The position numbers and the translations under genes were made by a program. A DNA stretch of 64,000 nucleotides from Lactarius indigo (Eukaryota > Basidiomycota > Agaricomycetes > Russulales > Russulaceae): the NCBI GenBank assembly GCA_025766275.1, contig JAFKAC010000032.1, positions 1 through 64,000 on the forward strand, read 5' to 3'. The notes under the pieces were generated by a model that did no database searches, was not told the origin of the DNA, and saw only the letters and a list, made by a program, of their open reading frames with translations. Within the stretch, counting starts at the first letter, position 1. Every line of letters begins with the position of its first letter. This document shows, piece after piece, positions 34,401 to 40,943 of this stretch.

Positions 34401-36204
34401 CCCGACCACCAATTGGACGGATAAGCCATCTCCAATCCCAAACGTGATCACCAGACTGACACAATTAAAAGAGGCACGACGGCTTGCCCAAGACCTTATC
34501 AAAAAGGCACAAGACAGCTGGGTTCAGCACAAAGATACTCCACGCTATCAAGTTGGTGATCAAGTGTGGCTGGAAGGAAGGCATCTACGGACCAATCAAC
34601 CCACGGCGAAACTGGCGGCGCGACGCCACGGACCATTTAAAGTAGTACAGGTGATGTCCCCATACAACTACCGTCTCGAACTTCCCACGCAGTGGAGTAT
34701 CCATCCAGTGTTTCACATTGATCTTCTCACGCCATACAAACGTACGGCCTTTCACGGCGAGAATTTTCCACGACCACTGCCGGATCTTGTGGAAGGAGAA
34801 GAAGAATATGAAGTCGAGGCCATTCTGGACTCGCGGCATTTCGGCCGCCGCAGAAGGCTCCAGTACCTCATCAAATGGAAGGGTTATTCGGACTCGGAGA
34901 ACCAGTGGGTCGACAAAGATGACGTATTTGCACCAGACGCGATCAAGGTGTATCAAGAGGGCCGGACAAGTGTGCGATCCCTTAAAAGCCAGCCCATGAA
35001 CGACCAAGGAGAGTATCCCTCTTACCTCCGATCCACTCAGACGTCTATGCCCACTTCCCCTCTCAGACATGTCACCACGGCGATCCTCCTCGACCAAGTC
35101 GCACAAGACGCCGCCAACCTCATCGAAGACGACGAAGAAACCGTGGTTCAACAGGTCCAGCTCACTCCGTACACACCTGCAAACATACGAGCGGGGCATA
35201 TCACCGCTCAAGAATGGGCTAATGTCTTACAGAGGTTCCCCGACCCGACTCACCAGCCCGACGACGAGCAGCAGCATGCCGTCGCTCACATCTTCAGAGA
35301 CGACAATGGCAATCGAGAACCCATTGCCATTATCCCCCCGGGTGACGACCTCATTGGCACAAGGGGAATTCTCCCGGCCGACCGTCCCCTCGAAGACCCA
35401 ACAGGAGTTAGAAGCAGCGGAGGGCTGGCGGAGAATGGCGAAGGGGTGGGCCGACGAACAACTGCACTTAGCGCAGAGGAGATTGAGCGAGTTGCGGCAG
35501 CGCAGGCAGCGCTCCCTAACGACGAGGCTCACGCTGACGACGAGGATTACTACCCGGTCAGACACCCCCTCCTTCGAACGCACAGCCACCCTACTAATCC
35601 CCGAATCACCCCATGGCTCGTCCATACCGACGGAACCCCCATGTCTCGAGGACGTGTGCGACTGCCCGGCATCGCATTTCACACCCCCATTACGCCCGAC
35701 GACGACCCTGCGCAGGTCCTTGCGCCTGAAGGGTTCAGGGCGAATCGACAGCCCCATTACGTTCATTTCCCCATCACCGGACCTGACGGCGTAGAAAGGA
35801 ACGCCAGTCATGTTCAGATTGTTGGAGGTGCGAACCCTTTCATATTGGGGGTTATCCCAGGTTCCCCCCATCTGTATGGCAAACCCCTTTACGCCTTCCC
35901 GATGCTATCGGCTGCGGGACGCGCCTTCATCGCCCACGAGGATCTAGTTATCCTCGCCTCCGACAAGATCACAGACCGCACACTGAACCGCATTGGGGAT
36001 GAGTCCCTGACTGCGGAGGTGACGCGTTATCGAGCTGCCGTGTACGAAGAAGAACGGCTTGCGGCTCACATTCGCCAGCTTCAGGCAATGCGACTATCAG
36101 CAAGGGACGACAAGCGGGACTGCATCTACCGTTTGGAGAGGGCTAACGTCTTCGAACGGATTAGTGACGAGCAGTCTACATGGACGGCGAGGGACTTTCG
36201 GTGA
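31465..36204 (+). CDS. pol: Element C pol polyprotein, open throughout
   Basis: It is expressed by -1 frameshift from gag, giving about 1,580 residues. Order: aspartic protease (VDSGATDNFI near 31600); linker; RT from about 32150 with SSFFFVKKKDGKLRPVQDY and VYMDDIGIAT (YMDD at 32665-32676); internal hairpin and purine tract (about 32808-32842); RNase H (LEVDASGFAVGAVL near 33115); integrase with a zinc H-H-C-C (GCADCQ near 33847), IALDFITKLP, ISDRDPRF and the NQWLEQYLRF glutamate (33640-34450); chromodomain LQYLIKWKGYSDSENQWV near 34858; and a C-terminal extension with PEGFRANR, ASHVQIVGGANPFILG and LYGKPLY. No stop is present. The frame is also open upstream to 31264, opposite the end of gag, which I regard as incidental. 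Confidence 0.95.
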   Translation, partial: GFSERLNPSAWVRALNCNSVIMTRFRSLQIPVSIRTNYRMADIKALVDSGATDNFIHPNFIKKMGIGIQQLIRPRKVWNIDSTENKAGSITHFTDLDVYANGYHRTMRFLITNLGNEEVVLGYPWLATYEPTINWRDAVIHEKVMPVVISTQDSLDRHTVIATALTDDEKEAITLELDEEDTYLRATTSTELAIQAKGEERPVELPAVYHAFQQLFSEEASQRFPPTRLWDHAIDFKPGTPSAIDCKIYPLTQEEEGKLKEFLDEKLQQGYLRPSISPYASSFFFVKKKDGKLRPVQDYRTINSYTIRNQYPLPLIQDLIYDLSNAHIYTKLDIRWGYNNIRIRDGDQEKAAFKTKFGLFEPTVMFFSLTNSPATFQTMMNHIYRDTIAKHELRGTVIRVYMDDIGIATREGATSTDHIAAVTDVLRVAQEHDLYFKLEKCLFHQPRMDYLGVILEKGVTRMDPVKVRGIRDWPTPTKVRDVRSFLGFCNFYRLFIQGFATHARPLNRLTRKDAEWNWGDDEERAFETLKRLVTEEPVLAHPNLQDQFELEVDASGFAVGAVLLQKKNDGRKHPIGYYSATLNEAERNYDIYDLELLAIVKALRHWRPLLAGSPHKIKIFSDHLNLQYWKTPQKISRRVAREVLELMEYDFEIHHIKGKNNGRADALSRRPDYDQGEGDNQGVVVLPPEVFIRATNAARTLEIHPMMQPPKRRQDPAIIKTWVDTHRLKKIEGEWYKDGRLVVTGPMTAYRAIIQDHHDPPVHGHPGISRTQRIVERHHWWPSIRRDVYEYVTGCADCQRIKVNTRPTRAPLHPITAAKDAPPFHTIALDFITKLPISQSYDSILTVTDHDCSKASIFIPCNEEITAEGTAILYVNHVFKRFGLPRKIISDRDPRFTSKFTREVCRILGIQQNISTAYHPCTDGQSERTNQWLEQYLRFWANERQDNWAAYLPIAEFAHNNWPYEHTKQSPFMLLMGYNPTTNWTDKPSPIPNVITRLTQLKEARRLAQDLIKKAQDSWVQHKDTPRYQVGDQVWLEGRHLRTNQPTAKLAARRHGPFKVVQVMSPYNYRLELPTQWSIHPVFHIDLLTPYKRTAFHGENFPRPLPDLVEGEEEYEVEAILDSRHFGRRRRLQYLIKWKGYSDSENQWVDKDDVFAPDAIKVYQEGRTSVRSLKSQPMNDQGEYPSYLRSTQTSMPTSPLRHVTTAILLDQVAQDAANLIEDDEETVVQQVQLTPYTPANIRAGHITAQEWANVLQRFPDPTHQPDDEQQHAVAHIFRDDNGNREPIAIIPPGDDLIGTRGILPADRPLEDPTGVRSSGGLAENGEGVGRRTTALSAEEIERVAAAQAALPNDEAHADDEDYYPVRHPLLRTHSHPTNPRITPWLVHTDGTPMSRGRVRLPGIAFHTPITPDDDPAQVLAPEGFRANRQPHYVHFPITGPDGVERNASHVQIVGGANPFILGVIPGSPHLYGKPLYAFPMLSAAGRAFIAHEDLVILASDKITDRTLNRIGDESLTAEVTRYRAAVYEEERLAAHIRQLQAMRLSARDDKRDCIYRLERANVFERISDEQSTWTARDFR
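35069..35794 (+). CDS. Overlapping +1-frame ORF in the element C pol tail
   Basis: Starting at an ATG, this 241-codon frame lies +1 to pol inside its C-terminal extension. Its N-terminal half is Ser/Thr/Pro-rich. Residues about 112-150 (35402-35518) read as a charged helix with GWRRMAKGWADEQLHLA, and the end carries SLRLKGSGRIDSPITF. The D copy (59212-60078) has GWRRVAAEWQKEQL and SLRLKGSGRTDDPITF in the same relative frame, and the E copies have WKETAGRWQQEQLH and SLKGSGSIEDPITF. Over the helix segment the pol frame is not conserved between families while this frame is. It may be reached by +1 shift or internal start. Function unknown. Confidence 0.55.
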   Translation: MSPRRSSSTKSHKTPPTSSKTTKKPWFNRSSSLRTHLQTYERGISPLKNGLMSYRGSPTRLTSPTTSSSMPSLTSSETTMAIENPLPLSPRVTTSLAQGEFSRPTVPSKTQQELEAAEGWRRMAKGWADEQLHLAQRRLSELRQRRQRSLTTRLTLTTRITTRSDTPSFERTATLLIPESPHGSSIPTEPPCLEDVCDCPASHFTPPLRPTTTLRRSLRLKGSGRIDSPITFISPSPDLTA

Positions 36205-36220
36205 GTCTGGGGACTCACGC

Positions 36221-36234
36221 TGAAAAGGGGGTGA
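36221..36234 (+). promoter_or_regulatory. 3' polypurine tract, element C
   Basis: TGAAAAGGGGGTGA abuts the 3' LTR (TGTTACGG at 36235) and should prime plus-strand DNA. The same 14-mer abuts the E1 and E2 LTRs (44905-44918 and 58173-58186), and a close variant abuts D (60506-60519). Confidence 0.88.
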
Positions 36235-36700
36235 TGTTACGGTTTTCGCATCGGGTCCTTACTGTACCGGTTGTGGCTACGGCTGTAAGGTATATTAGTC
36301 ACGGACTCGGGGTTTACGGTAGGAGTTAGGCGTTGAAGGATGACTCGATCCTAGTACAGGTGGTAGTAGTATTAGGATTGCGGTACTTACGCGATACGTT
36401 GGACGCTACATTATGGTGACTCATAGCAGCGCTTGAAAGCCTGCTCTTCTTGTATATAAGGTAGCTACGGAAGACCAAGATACGCCATCTTGGTCTTCTT
36501 CAATCGTCACTTCCAGTCTCTTTCATTTTCATCTCTAAAGACGTATCTTCCATCAAAGGGAAGAGCCCCATCCAAATCCTAGTGTCTGCGTACATCTAGA
36601 GCCCGCCTTTGAAAGCCATATGCCTTCGCGCGTGACTAGCTAAGTCATAGGAGTCGCCTTAATCGAGCTCAAGTCGAGCTAACGTCGTGACGGCGTTACA
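36235..36700 (+). repeat. 3' LTR of element C
   Basis: It is 466 bp, the same length as the 5' LTR. The differences by eye are TCG/TTG, ATCGG/ATTGG and TACG/TATG, all CpG transitions. Confidence 0.97.
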
Positions 36701-36728
36701 TGACACGAATGGACCCCGTAAAAGTTCA

Positions 36729-36805
36729 AGCTGACAGATTGATACCTGCTAAGTTGTTACCGCCATTCCACGCTCTAGTCGAGCTAACGTCGTGGCGACG
36801 TTACA
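36729..36805 (+). repeat. Remnant of the 3' LTR of element B
   Basis: The last ~77 bp match 24300-24376 with about four transitions and are followed by actcc. It is joined directly to the pol sequence GTAAAAGTTCAAG, so RNase H, integrase, chromodomain and most of the LTR were deleted. Confidence 0.92.
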
Positions 36806-37487
36806 ACTCCCTGCTCCACAACACCATTCCCACTATGCCATCCCCTTTTCCCCCAGACATGGTGGACCAGTCGAGTTTCCTTGACTCATCGACAGACCCT
36901 GCTGACGATGGTGTTACCAGTGTAATAGTCCTCACCACCTCGTATGTGACTGCCCCACGAGACCAAGGCCAGCCTGCTGACATTGTCAAAGCCAGGAGCA
37001 CCAATTGTATCGGTGTATCTTCCGTCGTGCAGAGATGGTCACCGAGGTGATTACCATGCAACAAGCAGAAGAATGGATATGTCAGGAGATGTCCCCTGAT
37101 GAAACCACCTCCTTCACTGTGCCCTCCCCACCAACCACTACAGCTGCCACTCAGGGAAGGTGGTATGGGCAATGCTTCTGTTCCAATGCTAATCACGACG
37201 AGATCCATTGTCCACAATACAAGATGTGTCGCAAGTGTGGTGCATGGGGTCCCTTCCTTTTCCTCCGCACTCACTACTGCCCCACAGATATGGTGGGATG
37301 GAGTACACATGGCGTGTCTGCAACATCACCATCCACTTCTCAATCTAATGCATGCTCTGGCACTTGGTGCACACATGGCATGTCTCCCGTGTCACCATCC
37401 ACTTCTCAATCCAATGCACACTCTGGCACTCGATGCACAATGTGGCACGTCTCCCATGTCACCGTCCACTTCTCGTCTGACCCTTGA
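36806..37487 (+). pseudogene. Gypsy tail, right part: Cys-rich domain and repeats
   Basis: This continues the segment interrupted by B at 23859. A frame from 37005 to 37487 contains a Cys/His-rich block, CFCSNANHDEIHCPQYKMC then CRKC and a terminal HYC (about 37176-37281), that could bind zinc. Imperfect 65-bp repeats follow. Frames on the two sides of B do not join cleanly, so the source gene is decayed. I infer it is the C-terminal extension of the same old Gypsy element as 22646-23859; a separate gene cannot be excluded. Confidence 0.45.
37306..37475 (+). repeat. ~65-bp tandem repeat, about 2.5 copies
   Basis: Copies begin CACATGGCGTGTCTG (37306), CACATGGCATGTCTC (37372) and, degenerate, near 37436. 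Each contains TCACCATCCACTTCTC-like sequence. The period is 64-66 bp, so the reading frame is not strictly preserved. Confidence 0.8.
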
Positions 37488-37987
37488 CTCCCCAATCTCA
37501 ACCATCACCCCTTCCACTCAACCTGCACCACCCATTGTGCCTACAGCAACAGATGGCAGCAACACACCCACCATGCATGAGGATCAGGGTCCCATGATGT
37601 CTGGTGCCCCCAAAGGTCTGCCAGGACCATCCAATACTCAACATGCTGCTGTGACAACTGGTGGCCCTAACACAGAGATGTCCATAGTACATCTACTATC
37701 ATCCTACCTGCATTCTATGTGACTAACAACACACTTTCACAAAGATTATCCCAAACCCACTGTATGTCTCTGCAACCCCACACACCCCATTTTGCTAACT
37801 TGATTCCCAGCACCAGCATCATCTAGAAGACTCCTGTCCCAACTACCCCTCCAGTACTGCTGTTGGAAGATGCCAACATCCAAACCCAGGAAGGTATGCC
37901 CTTTATGCTATCACAACAGTTACCAACCACACCCTGCTAGAACCTGCTCCCCATCCCAACTCAGCTGGCACAAACGATGACACATGG

Positions 37988-38577
37988 ATGATGGACACAA
38001 TGGCAAGCACCCCTGACCAAGCTTCAGAAGGTGCACTGTCAACTGCCACCAATGGCATCCCTGCAAAGCCTGGCCCCCAATGCAAGTCCACCAACACAAC
38101 TGACAATGTGCCAATGACACTGATGGACACAGTGACAATTGCTCCAATGCCTGGAGCAGTGTTGACTGGTGATGCCTCAAAGGCAACCAGCAAGACTGAT
38201 AAGAGCACCTCAAAGACCAAGATAAAGAAAGCAGGCATCATGTGCCCTGGAAAGAGCACAACTGCAAGGTAGGTATTAGGATCATTTCAATCACTTGTCC
38301 TAACACAGACCCATAGGAACCTCTACGCAATCAACTTCCTCAAGGACCATCAAGTGACATGCAACGAGTTTGTGAAGATATGAAACAAGTTGGACAAAGA
38401 TACCTGCATAGTAAGTCATTCATTTCTCACCTGACACAATCTAACCCAATTATATCTACAGACATATACCTGGTGCAAACTCAAGGTGATGAAGAAGAAA
38501 ACTGCTGGCTCAATGCCAGCTTGAAGACCTCACTGGAGCCTCAGTTGAATTGGTGGTTTCTTGGTAGTGTAGAATGA
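37988..38577 (+). pseudogene. Small spliced hypothetical gene, probably decayed
   Basis: The frame from ATG 37988 is Thr/Ala/Pro-rich, then Lys-rich, ending KAGIMCPGKSTTAR. A clean 48-bp intron (GTAGGT at 38269 to CATAG at 38316) preserves phase into NLYAINFLKDHQVTCNEF. TGA at 38380 stops the frame just after VKI, where continuing sequence reads NKLDKDT, so TGG to TGA is likely. Another GTAAGT donor lies at about 38409 with a CTACAG acceptor near 38460. I do not recognise a function. The Lys-rich segment and short helix may be nuclear, which is a guess. Confidence 0.4.
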
Positions 38578-38958
38578 TTTCTTTTGTTGTGTACTGCAGT
38601 AGAATAGACTCAGCTCAACTGAACTCAATGTAATTCAATTCTCCACATTTGTGCATGGTTCAACAACATTCAGTAAGATTCAATGGATATCAATAAGATT
38701 CAATAGGTGAAATCAATTGTTGTGCAATTGCATGCAACAAATATCAATTATTTACAACACACAAATGAATCTGATTGGATATAGTCTGGAAAGTTGAATT
38801 TGATTGAATCAATTCAATTAAATTCAATCCTATCCTGTTTTGTTCATCAGGGTTTTGACTGGGTTTCAAGGGGGATATCAAGGGAGAACATCAGGGAAGG
38901 AGCTGCTGACTAAGCATAATTGTAGAAACAGAAACGGAAACAGAAATAAATATATGGA
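38578..38958. other. AT-rich spacer with ATTCAAT-type direct and inverted repeats
   Basis: No gene is supported. ATTCAAT, CAATTCAATT and AAGATTCAAT motifs recur many times around 38620-38830. The stretch separates the decayed Gypsy tail from the palindrome. Confidence 0.6.
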
Positions 38959-39097
38959 CTATGTATAATGAGAGTTGATATATGTGGTCAATATGGGTAC
39001 CACAAAGGTGCCATGTATATCATTTCTCATTATATGCAGTTGATACAGGCACTGAAAAGGTGCCATGTATAATGAGATATGATATACATGGTCAATA
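38959..39097. repeat. Degenerate copies of the GGTGCC-GTATAATGAGAT module
   Basis: Sequences such as AAAGGTGCCATGTATA, TTCTCATTATATGC and GGTGCCATGTATAATGAGAT repeat the core of the 63-bp module with GC to AT changes (CGCG to CATG). They adjoin the left arm of the palindrome. Confidence 0.7.
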
Positions 39098-39582
39098 TAT
39101 AAACATGGGTGTCGAAAGTTCATCTGCATCAGCAGATAGGTCGTGTTTGTACTTGAAATATATGTTTTATTGTATTCCGAGTAGAATGGTATATTCTGGG
39201 AGCCCAAACCGGCCGCGTATAATGAGATACGATATACGCGGCACCTTTTGGGTTCCGATATTTCCCAAACTGGCCGCGTATAATGAGATGCAATATACGC
39301 GGCACCTTTTGGGTGTCCATATCGACCATGTATAATTAGATCAATTATACATGGTCGATATGGACACCCAAAAGGTGCCGCGTATATTGCATCTCATTAT
39401 ACGCGGCCAGTTTGGGAAATATCGGAACCCAAAAGGTGCCGCGTATATCGTATCTCATTATACGCGGCCGGTTTGGGCTCCCAGAATATACCATTCTACT
39501 CGGAATACAATAAAACATATATTTCAAGTACAAACACGACCTATCTGCTGATGCAGATGAACTTTCGACACCCATGTTTATA
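39098..39582. repeat. Perfect palindrome: 240-bp arms, 5-nt spacer
   Basis: The left arm 39098-39337 and right arm 39343-39582 are exact reverse complements by inspection; the spacer is AGATC (39338-39342). Pairing breaks just outside the arms. Each arm holds two modules of the type (G)GCCGCGTATAATGAGAT...ATATACGCGGCACC, plus about 110 bp of unrelated sequence at its outer end. The reading frames seen here on both strands are mirror images and not evidence of a protein. It is a MITE-like foldback, a recent inverted duplication, or an assembly artefact. Confidence 0.93.
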
Positions 39583-39673
39583 CATCCTATATATGAGGGA
39601 CTATATTGGATCTCAAATGGAGAGATTAAACCCATAAACCCACCATTAACCCTTTACCGAATTAGCTTTTACC

Positions 39674-40420
39674 TCCCTACAATACCTGCGCTTCTTCTGC
39701 AACGGACGACAGACAGATTGGGTAGACTGGCTCCCCTCTGCCCAGTTTGCGCACAACAGCTGGCCAAACGCCACTACGCGCCACACCCCATTTGAACTCC
39801 TCATGGGACACACCCCTCGTACCCCTGGCGCTCATCTAACCAACCAGGTTGTCCCATCTGTCGATGAGCGTCTCACTGCAGTTTCAGACTTACGTGCGCT
39901 GGCACAGCAGGGTATCAAGGCAGCTCAGGAAATGACTACCAAAATCCCTACTTCCTTTGTCCCCTACAAAGAAGGCGACCTCGTTTGGCTGGAAGCAAAG
40001 AACCTTAACACGTCGCACCCTACTGCTAAACTGGCACCTAAACGTTATGGTCCATTCCCCATTACCAAGGTCATTTCCCATGTTGCCTATCAGCTGGCAC
40101 TTCTGACGACATGGAAGATCCATAATGTCTTCCATGCGTCCCTCCTACTCCCTTACCATGAAACTACCGAGCATGGCCCGAACTTCTCACGCCCAGCCCC
40201 TGATCTTATCGATGGGGAAGAGGAGTATGAAGTCGAAGAAATTCGCGACTCGCGAAGACGACGCCACCAACTCCAGTATCTCGTTAAGTGGAAGGGATAT
40301 CCTGATGCAGACAACACTTGGGAACCCCACGGCAATGTCCACGCCCCTGACCTCATCCAGGCGTTCCATGACATGCATCCAGATGCCATCCGACTTGGTG
40401 ACGTGGAAGTCACTCCTTAG
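39674..40420 (+). pseudogene. Element G pol, 3' fragment (integrase end and chromodomain)
   Basis: One frame begins abruptly inside the integrase core (SLQYLRFFCNGRQTDWVDWL, after the catalytic Glu region) and runs to TAG 40418. It includes FAHNSWPNATTRHTPFELLM, the GDLVWLEAKNL and KLAPKRYGPF integrase C-terminal blocks, EEEYEVEEI and the chromodomain LQYLVKWKGYPDADNTWEP. There is no internal stop. The 5' two-thirds are missing, apparently lost together with the 5' half of E1. Its tail is short, unlike the long extensions of C, D and E. Confidence 0.9.
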
Positions 40421-40431
40421 AATGGGGGTAA

Positions 40432-40943
40432 TGTCATGAATGCCCCATATTTCTCTTCTTTTCTTTTCCATTCTTCCTTTCCATTCTTCCTTCACTTCTT
40501 TGCATTGCTGGCATCCGCTTTGCTGGCATCCGCTTTGCTGGCATTTGCCTTGCTGGCACTACATTTGCCTCGCTGGCACTACATTTGCCTCGCTGGCACT
40601 ACATTTGCCTTGCTGGCACTACATTTGCCTCGCTGGCACTACATTTGCCTCGCTGGCACTACATCGCCTTGCTGGCACTCCAGGACATCAGCTATATAAA
40701 CCCTGTAGTACGCCTTGTATTTCCTTAGCTTTGGCTTCGTCAATATACTGTCTAGTTTCCCTCAGCACATTCCTCTCATCTCTACCACAGCCCTCTTCTC
40801 TGAAGCCTTGTTACCTTGAGCTATATCAAGGAACACCCATCAGACTTAGACGCTGTTCTGCTCAGCAGCGGGTCGACTCAGTATCCTTTGCCTAAGGCAG
40901 GACCTGTTACAGATCAGACGTACGCCCCGACAGTGGTGTGACA
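40432..40943 (+). repeat. 3' LTR of element G (inserted in E1 RT)
   Basis: It starts TGTCATGAATG after AATGGGGGTAA and ends GTGGTGTGACA, 512 bp. It matches the solo LTR 5455-5869. CAAGT follows (40944-40948), at the RT position where E2 reads CAAAT, so G lies inside E1. Confidence 0.92.
40505..40680 (+). repeat. 20-bp minisatellite in the U3 of the G LTR
   Basis: Ten GCTGGCA units are present, six of them in a regular 20-bp form (CGCTGGCACTACATTTGCCT with minor variants), just upstream of GCTATATAAACCCTG. The solo LTR of the same family has about four units, which accounts for most of the length difference. Confidence 0.92.

Larger units (their letters stand above)
29006..36700 (+). mobile_element. 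Gypsy element C: nearly intact full-length copy (7,695 bp)
   Basis: Two 466-bp LTRs (29006-29471 and 36235-36700) differ by only three bases by eye, all C/T at CpG positions. Tgaca is duplicated at 29001-29005 and 36701-36705. The self-priming site, gag, -1 shift, pol, purine tract and both LTR hairpins are all present. The only obvious lesion is TGA at 30158 in gag. C is the youngest insertion in the window by LTR identity and could recently have been active. Confidence 0.97.
23860..36805 (+). mobile_element. Gypsy element B with nested insertions and a 3' deletion
   Basis: Actcc is duplicated at 23855-23859 and 36806-36810, proving the outer borders. Inside are a 5' LTR, gag, the -1 shift site, pol as far as the RT/RNase H junction, element C, then only 28 bp more of pol and the last ~77 bp of the 3' LTR. 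The missing part was lost at a short shared sequence (TTCAAG). Two solo LTRs (24632-25235 and 26438-27014) interrupt gag. B belongs to the same clade as D: the gag proteins are almost colinear and the LTRs align. Confidence 0.95.

Noticed and set aside
34585..35211. Long minus-strand frames in the pol tails (also 35227-35871 and 56844-57527)
   Set aside because: Antisense shadows of pol and its +1 ORF with no recognisable protein; codon bias of the sense frame explains them.
38982..39635. Mirror-image protein frames on both strands
   Set aside because: Exact consequence of the perfect palindrome; no start context or domain.
40436..40895. Leu/Trp/Ala-rich open frames
   Set aside because: They lie in the U3 minisatellite of the G LTR; the 20-bp unit simply lacks stops.
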